Part shown: positions 35,445-45,605 of the stretch, piece after piece | Position numbering within the stretch: position 1 is the first letter of the stretch | Layout of the letters: the number at the start of each line of letters is the position of its first letter | DNA from: Azospirillum sp. B21 | GTDB taxonomy: Bacteria > Pseudomonadota > Alphaproteobacteria > Azospirillales > Azospirillaceae | Assembly: GCF_008364825.1 (NCBI RefSeq) | Contig: NZ_VTTO01000010.1 | Location: 124,001-188,000, forward strand | Length of the DNA stretch: 64,000 nucleotides | Direction of reading: 5' to 3' | The notes under the pieces: generated by a model | Told to the model about the DNA's origin: nothing | Seen by the model: only the letters and a program-made list of their open reading frames with translations | Database searches by the model: none | Position numbers and translations under genes: made by a program

Positions 35445-36734
35445 TTACGCCGACACCAGTTCTTCCAGGGAACGCTCGATGATGTCCAGGCCTTCGTCGA
35501 CCAGGGCATCCGACGCGGTCAACGGGACCAGGATGCGGACGACGTTGGCGTAGGTCCCGCAGGACAGCAGGATCAGGCCCTTCTCGGCAGCCTTGGCGAC
35601 CAGCGCCTTGGTCAGGTCGGCGGCCGGCTCCTTGGTCTCGCGGTCGGTCACCAGCTCCATGGCGACCATGGCGCCCAGGTTGCGCACGTCGCCGATCACC
35701 GACAGGCTGTTGCGCTGGGCCATGGTGCGGAAGCGGCCGGCGATGCGCTCACCGAGCTTCTCGGCGCGCTCGATCAGCTTCTCCTCCTCGATGACGTTGA
35801 TGACGGCGAGCGCGGCGGTGGTCGCCAGCGGGCTGCCGGCATAGGTGCCGCCGAGGCCGCCGGGGATCGGGGCGTCCATCAGGGCGGCCTTGCCAGTCAC
35901 CGCCGACAGCGGGAAACCGCCGGCCAAGCTCTTCGCCATGGTGACGAGGTCCGGCTCGATCCCGGCATGCTCGACGGCGAACATCTTGCCGGTGCGGGCG
36001 AAGCCGGTCTGGATCTCGTCGACGATCATGACGATGCCGTGCTTGTCGCAGACGGCGCGGATCGCCTGCAGGAAGGACGGAGAAGCGATGTTGAAGCCGC
36101 CCTCGCCCTGCACCGGTTCGATGATGATGGCGGCGACGCGGCTGGCGTCGACGTCGGACTTGAACAGATTGTCCAGCGCCTTCAGGCTCTCCGCCTCGCT
36201 GATGCCGCGATAGGCGTTGGGGAAGGGCACATGGAAGATTTCCGCCGGGAAGGGACCGAAGCCGACCTTGTAGGGCACGACCTTGCCGGTCAGGCCCATG
36301 GTCAGCAGCGTGCGGCCGTGGAAGCCGCCGGAGAAGGCGACGACGCCGGGACGGCCGGTGGAGGCGCGGGCGATCTTGACGGCGTTCTCGACAGCCTCGG
36401 CACCGGTGGTGAAGAAGGCGGTCTTCTTCGGGGTCGGGCCGGGGACCAGCGCGTTCAGCTTCTCCGCCAGCTCGACGAAGCTGTCGTACGGCGTGACCAT
36501 CGCGCAGGTGTGGGTGAAGCGGTCGAGCTGGCCCTTCACCGCCTCCATCACCTTCGGGTGGCGGTGGCCGGTGTTCAGCACGGCGATGCCGCCGGCGAAG
36601 TCGATGAAGCGCTTGCCTTCGATGTCCCACATCTCGGCGTTTTCAGCGCGGTCGATGTAGAAGGGCATGCCGGCGGAAATGCCACGGGAGACGGCGGCCT
36701 CGCGACGGGCGACGAAGGACTGGTTGGTGGTCAT
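35445..36734 (-). CDS. gabT: 4-aminobutyrate aminotransferase
   Basis: A 429-residue class III aminotransferase converting GABA plus 2-oxoglutarate to succinate semialdehyde. PLP Lys K268 lies in TMAKSLAGGFPLSAV, D239 in VMIVDEIQTGFARTGKMFA, and the phosphate loop is TTGAEAVENAVKIAR. GFHGRTLL and the EPVQGEGGF motif are typical of GabT. It is 35 bases downstream of gabD and on the same strand, so one transcript is likely, under the divergent XRE-cupin regulator. Confidence 0.97.
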   Translation of the reverse strand: MTTNQSFVARREAAVSRGISAGMPFYIDRAENAEMWDIEGKRFIDFAGGIAVLNTGHRHPKVMEAVKGQLDRFTHTCAMVTPYDSFVELAEKLNALVPGPTPKKTAFFTTGAEAVENAVKIARASTGRPGVVAFSGGFHGRTLLTMGLTGKVVPYKVGFGPFPAEIFHVPFPNAYRGISEAESLKALDNLFKSDVDASRVAAIIIEPVQGEGGFNIASPSFLQAIRAVCDKHGIVMIVDEIQTGFARTGKMFAVEHAGIEPDLVTMAKSLAGGFPLSAVTGKAALMDAPIPGGLGGTYAGSPLATTAALAVINVIEEEKLIERAEKLGERIAGRFRTMAQRNSLSVIGDVRNLGAMVAMELVTDRETKEPAADLTKALVAKAAEKGLILLSCGTYANVVRILVPLTASDALVDEGLDIIERSLEELVSA

Positions 36735-36769
36735 GGTCTTCTTTCCTTTGACTTTTCCCGTGGGAAGGG

Positions 36770-38230
<1,461 letters not shown>

Positions 38231-38346
38231 GTTCGATCCGCCCTGGATGAAGGATTGTGGAACCGTCCGGCCGCGCCCGGCGGAATTCCCCTTGTTTATC
38301 AAGGGCTTCCTGCCGGGGGCCTGGACCATGGAAAGAAGCGTACCAT

Positions 38347-38376
38347 GTTTAATAAATTAAACAACCCCTGTTTAAC
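38347..38376. promoter_or_regulatory. Candidate operator between gabD and the XRE-cupin regulator
   Basis: GTTTAAT-AA-ATTAAAC (38347-38362) has perfect 7-bp inverted arms and is followed by a third half-site GTTTAAC at 38370-38376. It stands in the only AT-rich part of a divergent promoter region, 117 bases upstream of gabD and 71 upstream of the regulator. It probably binds the XRE-cupin protein; inferred. Confidence 0.65.
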
Positions 38377-38447
38377 TGTTCATATTCTGATGACGGGGTT
38401 GCGCGGATGAGCTATTGCCTAGACGGGTGTGGAGCAGGAGTCCGGTG

Positions 38448-39014
38448 ATGGAATTCGACGTCGGCGCAAGGTTGAAGCAGATCCGCGAACAGCATGGGCT
38501 GTCCCAGCGGGCGCTCGCCCAGCGAGCCGGAGTGACAAACGGTACAATTTCCCTGATCGAGCAGAACCGCAGCAGCCCGTCCGTTTCGTCGCTGCGCAAG
38601 GTGCTTCAGGGCATCCCGATGACGTTGGCCGAATTCTTCTCCTCCGACGATTTGCCGCCACCCGAGCAGATCTTCTTCAAGGGCGACGAATTGATCGAAC
38701 TGGCCGGCGAGCTGAAGGGCACCGTCGGCCAGGTCTCCTTCCGGCAGGTGGGCGACCTGCGCAGCCGCAACCTGCAAATCCTCCACGAACGTTACGCCCC
38801 CGGTGCCGACACCGGCCGCACCATGTTGCAGCATGAATCCGAAGAGGGCGGCATCGTCATCAAGGGCCAGATCGAGCTGACGGTGGGTGACCGCAAACAG
38901 CTGCTCGGCCCCGGCGACGCCTATTTCTTCGACAGCCGCGTACCGCACCGGTTCCGCAACATCGGCGAGGTGGAGTGCGAGCTGATCAGCGCCTGCACGC
39001 CGCCGTATTTGTGA
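38448..39014 (+). CDS. XRE-cupin transcription regulator (PuuR-like)
   Basis: A 188-residue regulator with an N-terminal Cro/XRE HTH (VGARLKQIREQHGLSQRALA then QRAGVTNGTISLIEQNRSSP) and a C-terminal cupin_2 barrel (about 105-185, ending GPGDAYFFDSRVPHRFRNIG). This architecture is that of PuuR, the E. coli repressor of putrescine catabolism. AGGAG lies seven bases before the ATG. It is divergent from gabD with operator-like repeats between, and the neighbouring pot-like ABC operon converges on it. A role in sensing a polyamine or GABA is a strong inference. Confidence 0.93.
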   Translation: MEFDVGARLKQIREQHGLSQRALAQRAGVTNGTISLIEQNRSSPSVSSLRKVLQGIPMTLAEFFSSDDLPPPEQIFFKGDELIELAGELKGTVGQVSFRQVGDLRSRNLQILHERYAPGADTGRTMLQHESEEGGIVIKGQIELTVGDRKQLLGPGDAYFFDSRVPHRFRNIGEVECELISACTPPYL

Positions 39015-39020
39015 GTGGGG

Positions 39021-39155
39021 TGAGTTAGACTGCAAAGCTAGACCCTCACCCCAACCCTCCCCCGCTGGGCGGGGGAGGGGGCAAGTGCTTGTTCGGGAGA
39101 GTGGCGGTAGTCCCTCCCCCGCCCAGCGGGGGAGGTTAGGTGGGGGTCTAACTCT
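39021..39155. repeat. Palindromic intergenic element, type A, copy 2
   Basis: Arms of the type GAGTTAGAC...CCTCACCCC...CCCTCCCCCGCTGGGCGGGGG and GCCCAGCGGGGGAGGTTAGG...GGGGGTCTAACTC. The spacer shares CAAGTGCTTGTTCGG and GGAGAGTGGCGG with the copies at 1.1 and 61.1 kb. It lies between convergent genes and touches the potC stop. Confidence 0.9.
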
Positions 39156-39156
39156 C

Positions 39157-39987
39157 CTACCCCGCATTCCCCTTCAGCCGCTCGTTGCGCCGGCGCAGGT
39201 ATTCCAGCGTCGACAGCATGCAGACCGAGATCACCGTCAGCACCACCGCCACCGCGGTGATGGTGGGGCTGATGTTCTCGCGAATGCCGCTGAACATCTC
39301 ACGCGGCAGGGTGCGCTGCTCCGGTCCGGCGAGGAACAGGACCGTCACCACCTCGTCGAAACTGGTGGCGAAGGCGAAGAGCGCGCCCGACGCCAGACCC
39401 GGCAGGATCAGCGGCAGGATCACCTTGCGGAAGGTCAGCAGCGGCGGCGCCCCGAGCGAGGCGGCGGCGCGGGCCAGCGTCATGTCGAAGCTCTGCAGCG
39501 TCGCCGACACGGTGATGACGACGAAGGGGGTCGCCAGCGCGGTGTGGACCAGAATCAGGCCCAGATAGTTGCCGGTCAGGCCGAGCGGCGCGAAGAAGAA
39601 ATAGACGCCGACCGCGGTGATGACGACCGGGACCACCATCGGCGACAGCACGAGGGCCAGAACCAGCGGCTTCCACTTGCTCTTCCACTGGGCCAACCCC
39701 AGCGAGGCCAGCGTGCCCAGCACCATCGACAGGACGGCCGAGGCAACGCCGATGATGACGCTGTTCTTCAGCGCGTTCATCCAGCGCGCGGATCCGAGGA
39801 AATCCTCGTACCAGCGCAACGAGAAGCCCGGCAGCGGATAGGTCAGGTAGGTGCTGGAGCTGAAGGACAAGGGCACGATCGCCAGGATCGGCGCCATCAG
39901 GAAGAACAGCACCAGCGTGCCGACGACGACCGTCGTGATCCAGGCGATGCGCTGGCTGGCGGTCTGGGGAGAGTGGTTGGCGCTCAA
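39157..39987 (-). CDS. ABC transporter permease, PotC-like
   Basis: A 276-residue permease with about six membrane helices and the EAA motif AAASLGAPPLLTFRKVILPLI. It belongs to the spermidine/putrescine (PotC/PotI) group by overall pattern (SFSSSTYLTYPLPGFSLRWY near the N-terminus). It starts with TTG at 39987, overlapping the PotB-like stop (TTGA), with GGGAGG nine bases upstream: translational coupling. Last gene of the potA-potD-potB-potC order. Confidence 0.93.
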   Translation of the reverse strand: MSANHSPQTASQRIAWITTVVVGTLVLFFLMAPILAIVPLSFSSSTYLTYPLPGFSLRWYEDFLGSARWMNALKNSVIIGVASAVLSMVLGTLASLGLAQWKSKWKPLVLALVLSPMVVPVVITAVGVYFFFAPLGLTGNYLGLILVHTALATPFVVITVSATLQSFDMTLARAAASLGAPPLLTFRKVILPLILPGLASGALFAFATSFDEVVTVLFLAGPEQRTLPREMFSGIRENISPTITAVAVVLTVISVCMLSTLEYLRRRNERLKGNAG

Positions 39988-41234
39988 TTCTTCAGACCTC
40001 CCGTCGTCTGGCGGCCGAGCGCCAGCTTGCCGTAGAGCAGCGCCAGCACCAGCGTGGACAGCAGCAGCACCGCGCCCAGCGCCGAGGCTAGGCCCCAGTT
40101 GACCGTTTCCGTGGTGTAGAAGGCGATGAAGGACGAAATCATCTGGTCGGCCGCCCCACCGACGAGCGCCGGCGTGATGTAGTAGCCGATGGCCAGGATG
40201 AAGACGAGAAGGCAGCCGGCGCCGATGCCCGGAATGGTCTGCGGCAGGTAGATGCGCAGGAAGGCGGTGACCGGCGGCGCGCCCAGCGACGCGGCGGCCC
40301 GCATGTAGGCCGGCGAGATGCCGCGCATCACGCTGTAGAGCGGCAGGATCATGAAGGGCAGCAGCACATGGGTCATCGCCATGTAGACGCCGAAGCGGTT
40401 GTAGATCAGCCGCAGCGGCTCCTCGATGATACCGAGCCATTGCAGGGAGCCATTGACGATGCCCTCGCTCTGCAGGATCACGATCCAGGCGCAGGTGCGC
40501 ACCAGAAGCGAGGTCCAGAAGGGCAGAAGCACGAAGATCATCAGCAGGTTCGACCGGCCGGTCGGCAGGTTCGCCAGCATGAAGGCGACCGGGAAGCCCA
40601 GGATCAGGCAGAGCGCGGTGACGCCGAAGCCGATCTCGAAGGTGCGCAGGAAGACGTCGCGATAGATCGACTGGTCCGCCGGGGCATGGACGATATCGCC
40701 GTCCGGGTTGCGCGTCAGGTCGACCGCGGCCAGCAGGTAGTAGCTGGTAACCGGGCCGCTGGCGCTCTTGATCGCCGCCCAGCTCTCGCGCTCGCCCCAG
40801 GCCGGGGCGATCTCGATCATCGTCGCCTTCGCCGTGCCGGGAGCGGGCTGCTCCTTCAGCTTGCGGCCGGTCGACAGCAGCGTCGTGCGGAAGCCGTTGA
40901 CGACATAGTTCAGCCGCTTGGCGGCGACGGCCAGCGTTCCGGCCTCTCGCGCTGTGCGGATGTCGGCGGCGAGCGCGGCATAGGCGGCCTCGTCGGGCAG
41001 GCCCTGGCCGTTCCACTGCTCCAGCGCGGCCACGGTCTGCGGCATCACCTGCGGCACTTCCCAGTCGTCCACCGACTTCCAGATCATGCCGGCGAGCGGC
41101 ACGACGAAGGTGAACAGCAGGAAGGCCAGCAGCGGCAGCACCAGACCCAGCGCACGGAACTGCCGGGCCCGCTCGGCCCGTTTCAATCGACGCTTCAACG
41201 GCACGTCGGCGCCGGCAACGAAGGCGGCTGTCAT
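39984..41234 (-). CDS. ABC transporter permease, PotB-like, with large periplasmic insert
   Basis: A 416-residue permease, well above the 275-320 usual for PotB/PotH. Helix 1 (about 30-52) is followed by an inserted hydrophilic domain of about 130 residues (about 55-185), presumably periplasmic, and then the remaining five helices with EAA motif AAASLGAPPVTAFLRIYLPQ. ATG 41234 (MTAAFVAG) has AGGA eight bases upstream; ATG 41240 is two codons earlier. It is preceded by a long palindromic element that separates it from the binding-protein gene. Confidence 0.92.
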   Translation of the reverse strand: MTAAFVAGADVPLKRRLKRAERARQFRALGLVLPLLAFLLFTFVVPLAGMIWKSVDDWEVPQVMPQTVAALEQWNGQGLPDEAAYAALAADIRTAREAGTLAVAAKRLNYVVNGFRTTLLSTGRKLKEQPAPGTAKATMIEIAPAWGERESWAAIKSASGPVTSYYLLAAVDLTRNPDGDIVHAPADQSIYRDVFLRTFEIGFGVTALCLILGFPVAFMLANLPTGRSNLLMIFVLLPFWTSLLVRTCAWIVILQSEGIVNGSLQWLGIIEEPLRLIYNRFGVYMAMTHVLLPFMILPLYSVMRGISPAYMRAAASLGAPPVTAFLRIYLPQTIPGIGAGCLLVFILAIGYYITPALVGGAADQMISSFIAFYTTETVNWGLASALGAVLLLSTLVLALLYGKLALGRQTTGGLKN

Positions 41235-41282
41235 CGGCATTGTCCTGTAGAGAAGACGCAGAAGGCGCTTGCGGACTTGCGC

Positions 41283-41468
41283 ACCATCCCCTCTCCCCCC
41301 TGGGGAGAGGGTTGGGGTTAGGGTGAGGGGGACGCACGGCGTCCAGTCACCGAAGGGCGGGAAGTGATCCGCCAAAAACTGAAGTGGGAAGCACTGTTCG
41401 GCCCGATGCGTGCCGCTGCGCATCCCCCTCACCCCGACCCTCTCCCCAGGAGGGGGAGAGGGGGAGGA
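41283..41468. repeat. Palindromic intergenic element, type C, copy 3
   Basis: Arms ATCCCCTCTCCCC...GGGGAGAGGG...GGTGAGGGGGACGCA and TGCGCATCCCCCTCACCCC...CCTCTCCCC...GGGGGAGAGGGGG. The inner spacer differs from copies 1 and 2. It lies inside the pot-like operon between the binding-protein gene and the PotB-like gene. Confidence 0.88.
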
Positions 41469-41492
41469 GGTGCTGTTACGATAAGCTAACGC

Positions 41493-42539
41493 TTACTTCG
41501 CCGCCCACTTGTTGAAGCGTTCGGTCAGGCGGTCGATATTCTCCAGCCAGAAGTCGGTGTTGATCTCGATCGCGTTCTTCATGTTGTCGGGCGCGGTCGG
41601 CAGGTCGGTCAGGACCGCCTTCGACAGCAGCGACGGGGCCTTCTTGTTCGACGTGCCGTAGGCGATGCCTTCGGACAGCTTGGCCTGGTTCTCCGCCTTG
41701 CCGACGAAGCTCAGGAACTTGTAGGCGGCATCAACGTTGGGGCTGCCCTTCAGGATCACCCAGCTGTCGATGGTGTAGAGCGCGCCGTTCCACACCATGC
41801 CGAAGTTCTTCTTCTCGTTCTTGTTGGCGGCGTCGATTCGGCCGTTGTAGACCGAGGTCATCGCAACTTCGCCGGACGCCAGCAGCTGCGGCGGCTGGGC
41901 GCCGGCCTTCCACCAGACGATGTCGTTCTTGATGGTGTCGAGCTTCTTGAAGGCGCGCTCGATGCCGGCATCGGTGCCCAGCACCTTGTAGACGTCGGCC
42001 GGGGCCACGCCGTCGGCCATCAGCGCGATTTCCAGCGTGGTCTTGGCGCCCTGGCGCAGGCCGCGCTTGCCCGGGAACTTCTTGGTGTCGAAGAAGTCGG
42101 CCCAGCTCTTCGGAGCGTCCTTCAGCTTGTCCTTGTCGTAGCCCAGCACGAAGTCATAGACGATGGCGCCGACGCCGCAGGCGTTGACGGTGGACGGCAG
42201 GTAGGCGTCCTCGCCGCCGATCTTGGAATAGTTCAGCTTCTCGTACAGGCCTTCGTCGCAACCCAGAGCCAGCTCCTCGCTTTCGACCTGCACCACGTCC
42301 CAGGTGGAGGCGCCGCCCTGGACCTTCGCGCGCAGGACGCCGACGCCGCCGTCCCAGGATTCGTCGTTCATCGCCGTGCCGGTGGCCTTGAACGGCTCGA
42401 AATAGACCTTCTTCTGGACTTCCTGATAGGCGCCACCCCACGACACAACGGTCAGGTCGCGGGCGCTGGCGGCCGATGACAGGGCCGTGAGGGCGGTGAA
42501 GGTCGCAGCGAAACCGAGAGCCACCTTAATCTTCGACAT
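41493..42539 (-). CDS. ABC transporter substrate-binding protein, PotD-like
   Basis: A 348-residue periplasmic binding protein with a Sec signal (about 1-26, cut after SAASA). The mature protein begins RDLTVVSWGGAYQEVQKKVYF, the standard start of the spermidine/putrescine (SBP_bac_8) group. YDKDKLKDAPKSWADFFDTKKFPGK matches the hinge region. Polyamine is the most likely ligand given the pot-type genes and neighbouring gabDT, but close relatives bind other compounds. ATG 42539 has AAGGA eight bases upstream. Confidence 0.92.
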   Translation of the reverse strand: MSKIKVALGFAATFTALTALSSAASARDLTVVSWGGAYQEVQKKVYFEPFKATGTAMNDESWDGGVGVLRAKVQGGASTWDVVQVESEELALGCDEGLYEKLNYSKIGGEDAYLPSTVNACGVGAIVYDFVLGYDKDKLKDAPKSWADFFDTKKFPGKRGLRQGAKTTLEIALMADGVAPADVYKVLGTDAGIERAFKKLDTIKNDIVWWKAGAQPPQLLASGEVAMTSVYNGRIDAANKNEKKNFGMVWNGALYTIDSWVILKGSPNVDAAYKFLSFVGKAENQAKLSEGIAYGTSNKKAPSLLSKAVLTDLPTAPDNMKNAIEINTDFWLENIDRLTERFNKWAAK

Positions 42540-42607
42540 GATCCCCGTCCTTATTCGTCGTGGTTGTTGTTGCTGGTAAGGCACCCTGGTGCTGAGGAAC
42601 CACGTCC

Positions 42608-43717
42608 TCAGACCGGATCGAGCGCCCGGCAGTCCTCCGGGCGGAAAGCGATGTAGACATCCTGGCCCGGCGCCAGACCGGCATAGGAGCCGGCCGGCAG
42701 CTTGACCATGAATTCCGGGTTGGAAGGCGTGGACAGGATCGCCAGCGTGTGGTCGCCGACATAGATCAGGTCGGTCAGCGTGGCCGGCAGGCGGTTTGTG
42801 GTCGCATCGCCGCTGTCGCCGGTCTCGATCGCCACGCGCTCCGGACGGATGGACAGCGAGGTGCGGCTGCCGGCGCCGCCGACATTGACCGCCTGCGCCA
42901 CCACCGAACCGCCGGCATCCAGCGCGACCCGCGCCCAGCCGTGTTCGATATTTTCAACAACCCCACTCAGAACATTGTTCTCGCCGATGAAGTTGGCGAC
43001 GAAGCTGTTCACCGGCCGCTCGTACAGCGCATCCGGGCGGTCGATCTGCTGGACGATGCCGTCGTTGAACACCGCGATGCGGTCGGACATCGTCAGCGCC
43101 TCCCCCTGGTCGTGGGTGACGTAGACGACGGTCAGGCCCATCGTCTCGTGCAGGTGCTTGATCTCCAGCTGCATATGCTCGCGCAGGCGCTTGTCGAGTG
43201 CGCCCAGCGGCTCGTCCATCAGCACCAGGGCGGGGTTGAACACCAGGGCGCGGGCCAGCGCCACGCGCTGCTGCTGGCCGCCGGACAGCTGGCCGGGGCG
43301 GCGCGATGCCAGGTTGCCGAGCTTGATCATGTCGAGCGCGGCAGCCACGCGCTCCTTGGTTTCCGCCTTGGAAACGCCGCGGACCGACAGCGGGAAGGCG
43401 ACGTTTTCCTCGATCGTCAGGTGAGGAAACAAGGCGTAGTTCTGGAAAACCATGCCGATGTCGCGCTTGTGCGGCGGCACGTTCTTGATCGGCCGGTCGC
43501 CGATGAAGATTTCGCCATGGGTCGGCACCTCGAACCCGGCCAGCATCATCAGCGTGGTGGTCTTGCCCGACCCCGAAGGCCCGAGAAGCGTCAGGAATTC
43601 GCCCTTGCGGATGTCGAGATCGAGGCTTTTCACCACCAGATGCTCGCCATCGTAGGTCTTCTGCACCCCGGTGAAGCGCACCAGGGTATCTGTCGTCGCG
43701 ATCATCCCGCCGTCCAT
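42608..43717 (-). CDS. ABC transporter ATP-binding protein, PotA-like
   Basis: A 369-residue ATPase: Walker [11 protein letters not shown]-loop [12 protein letters not shown], signature [15 protein letters not shown], Walker [14 protein letters not shown]-loop VTHDQGEA, then a C-terminal TOBE/MalK-type regulatory region (about 245-365). It energises the PotB/PotC-like permeases. The first gene of the operon. ATG 43717 (MDGG) is chosen; ATG 43705 ([11 protein letters not shown]) is equally plausible and removes four residues. Confidence 0.95.
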   Translation of the reverse strand: MDGGMIATTDTLVRFTGVQKTYDGEHLVVKSLDLDIRKGEFLTLLGPSGSGKTTTLMMLAGFEVPTHGEIFIGDRPIKNVPPHKRDIGMVFQNYALFPHLTIEENVAFPLSVRGVSKAETKERVAAALDMIKLGNLASRRPGQLSGGQQQRVALARALVFNPALVLMDEPLGALDKRLREHMQLEIKHLHETMGLTVVYVTHDQGEALTMSDRIAVFNDGIVQQIDRPDALYERPVNSFVANFIGENNVLSGVVENIEHGWARVALDAGGSVVAQAVNVGGAGSRTSLSIRPERVAIETGDSGDATTNRLPATLTDLIYVGDHTLAILSTPSNPEFMVKLPAGSYAGLAPGQDVYIAFRPEDCRALDPV

Positions 43718-44045
43718 CCGTCCGCTCCCGTCACAGGCGACCTGGAACCGGGTACGCCACCCCGGCCCGGTCCGTCTTTCTGGCCCTGACGGTAACACGC
43801 GTTTAAGAAAATAGACAAGAGGAATGACTATGACTTGATCAATTCAACAGTCTGCCGATTTTTTGTGCAAATGCGAAGGCAATGCCCACGCTGCGACCGG
43901 CAGTGTGCTCCATCCGTATGCGATTGAGAAGACCAATGATCGATATCGCGGACAGACGGAAGCATGAAAATCAGCTGTGGCCGCGAAGAGAGGGGGCGAA
44001 TCGCCGCAGGCGATCCGCCCCCCAGGTTCCACCCCCGGTGTCGGC
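43718..44045. other. Non-coding region upstream of the pot-like operon
   Basis: About 330 bases. The half next to the PotA-like gene is AT-rich and should hold the operon promoter (minus strand), though I cannot name confident -10 and -35 boxes. The other end holds the terminator of the TRAP gene at 43992-44022. No gene is supported. Confidence 0.6.
43992..44022 (-). terminator. Terminator-like hairpin after the TRAP binding-protein gene
   Basis: Read on the minus strand, GGGGGCGGATCGCC pairs with GGCGATTCGCCCCC (14 bp, one G-U) around a three-base loop, followed by TCTCTTC. It lies about 24 bases past the stop. The U-tract is weak. Confidence 0.75.
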
Positions 44046-45152
44046 TCAGCGCTGCTGGGCGGCCTGGCTGTAGACGAAGCTGTCGAAGCCGTTCTCGGCG
44101 ACGCGGAACCACAGCCGCTCCTGCTCCAGGAAGGGCTTCCAGCCGTCATAGACCTTCTTGAAGCGCGGATTGCCGGCGGCGAGCTTGTCGTAAAACTCGA
44201 ACGACGCCTTCTCGCAGGCCTGCATCATGTCGCGCGGGAAGGGCCGCAGGATCGCGCCGCCGGCGACCAGCCGTTTCAGCGCGGCGGCGTTCAGCGTGTC
44301 GTATTTGGCGATCATCCAGGTGTTGGCCTCCCAGCAGGCCTGTTCCAGGATGGTCTGATAGGATTTCGGCAGCGATTCCCAGGCCTGCATGTTGAACATC
44401 AGCGGGATTTGGGCCGAGCCCTCCCACCAGCCGGGGTAGTAGTAGTATTTGGCGACCTTGTGGAAGCCGAGCTTCTCGTCGTCGTAGGGACCGACGAACT
44501 CCGCCGCGTCGATGGTGCCGCGTTCCAGCGCCGGATAGATGTCGCCGCCGCCGAGCTGCTGCGGGACCAGACCGAAGGGCGTCAGGATCTGGCCGACCAG
44601 ACCGCCAATGCGCATCTTCAGGCCCTTCAGATCCTCCAGGCTCTTGATCTCCTTGCGGAACCAGCCGCCCATCTGGGCACTGGTGTTGCCGGCGGGGATG
44701 TGGTGAATGTTGTAATCCTTGAACACCTCCCGCATCAGCTCCAGCCCGCCGCCATGCATCATCCAGGCGATGTGCTGGCGCGTGTTCAGGCCGAAGGGCA
44801 TGGCGGTGTCGAAGCAGAAGGTCGGATCCTTGCCGACATAGAAATAGGCCGCCGACTGCCCGCACTCGACGGTGCCGTTCTGCACCGCGTCCAGCACCTG
44901 CAGCGCCGGAACGATCTCGCCGGCGGCGAAGGTGCGGATCTGGAACTTGCCGTCGGTGGCGTCGGACACGCGCCTGGCGATGAACTCCGCCGCGCCATAG
45001 ATGGTGTCGAGGCTCTTGGGATAGCTCGACGCCATGCGCCACTTGATCTCGGGCTGGGAGCCCTGGGCGATGGCAGGGGCCGCAATGGTCCCGGCGGTTC
45101 CGGCGGCGGCAAGGCCGACACCGGCGCTGGAAAGGAACGCACGCCGTTTCAT
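44046..45152 (-). CDS. TRAP transporter solute-binding protein (DctP-type), Tat signal
   Basis: A 368-residue periplasmic binding protein with twin-arginine leader MKRRAFLSSAGVGLAAAG, cut near PAIA. The DctP fold shows LEDLKGLKMRIGGLVGQILTP, GGGDIYPALERGTIDAAEFVGPYDD and FNMQAWESLPKSYQTILEQA. These TRAP proteins often bind 2-oxo acids or other carboxylates (TakP-like in this pattern). No DctQ/DctM permease gene is adjacent, so it is an orphan binding protein here. ATG 45152 follows GGGAAG by about ten bases; frame upstream lacks homology. Confidence 0.93.
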   Translation of the reverse strand: MKRRAFLSSAGVGLAAAGTAGTIAAPAIAQGSQPEIKWRMASSYPKSLDTIYGAAEFIARRVSDATDGKFQIRTFAAGEIVPALQVLDAVQNGTVECGQSAAYFYVGKDPTFCFDTAMPFGLNTRQHIAWMMHGGGLELMREVFKDYNIHHIPAGNTSAQMGGWFRKEIKSLEDLKGLKMRIGGLVGQILTPFGLVPQQLGGGDIYPALERGTIDAAEFVGPYDDEKLGFHKVAKYYYYPGWWEGSAQIPLMFNMQAWESLPKSYQTILEQACWEANTWMIAKYDTLNAAALKRLVAGGAILRPFPRDMMQACEKASFEFYDKLAAGNPRFKKVYDGWKPFLEQERLWFRVAENGFDSFVYSQAAQQR

Positions 45153-45605
45153 GATGACGAATCTTCCCGACTGTATGGTTCGTTGGGTCGACATGATAGC
45201 GTAACCAACCGTTCGGGGAATCCCCCTTCCACCGGGGCAACACGGAATTTGCGGAAGATCCTTGCGCCGGAAACGAAAAATCCAGCCGCATTGGGCTGGA
45301 TTTTCGGCGACGCAGCATTATTTGTTGTTTCGATCGCCTTTCAGGCGTTTCCTCCCTAAACTCGGGCCGCGGCTCAATAGCTAGCGGCCTTTCTCTTTTT
45401 ACGCAATATGCTGAAAGTCAGCTTTGCAAACTTTTTTGGCGGGTACACGACCGGTACGTGCCGAACTCAAAAATCTCTACTCCTTCACATTGCAGATTTC
45501 CACGACTGTTTTGGTTGACCCTTTATAAAGGGCTGGGATGATACAGTGTCTCCACTGGTCGATCTCTGCCCCACCCCTTGTGATTCCCGAGAGGACGATG
45601 CCGCG
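45153..45605. other. Hairpin-rich divergent intergenic region, possible small RNA
   Basis: About 450 bases between divergent genes, AT-rich, with no protein gene supported. It contains an 11-bp hairpin (AAAATCCAGCC / GGCTGGATTTT, 45277-45304), a 6-bp stem GGCCGC/GCGGCC (45365-45389) followed by TTTCTCTTTTT, and GCTGA/TCAGC (45410-45422) followed downstream by TTTTTT (45432-45437). Terminator-like structures are not expected between divergent genes, so an untranslated RNA is possible. Promoters for both genes also lie here. Confidence 0.45.
45519..45532. promoter_or_regulatory. Perfect palindrome upstream of the diguanylate cyclase gene
   Basis: CCCTTTATAAAGGG, a perfect 14-bp palindrome 73 bases before the GGDEF-protein start. 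A candidate operator; unproved. Confidence 0.4.
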
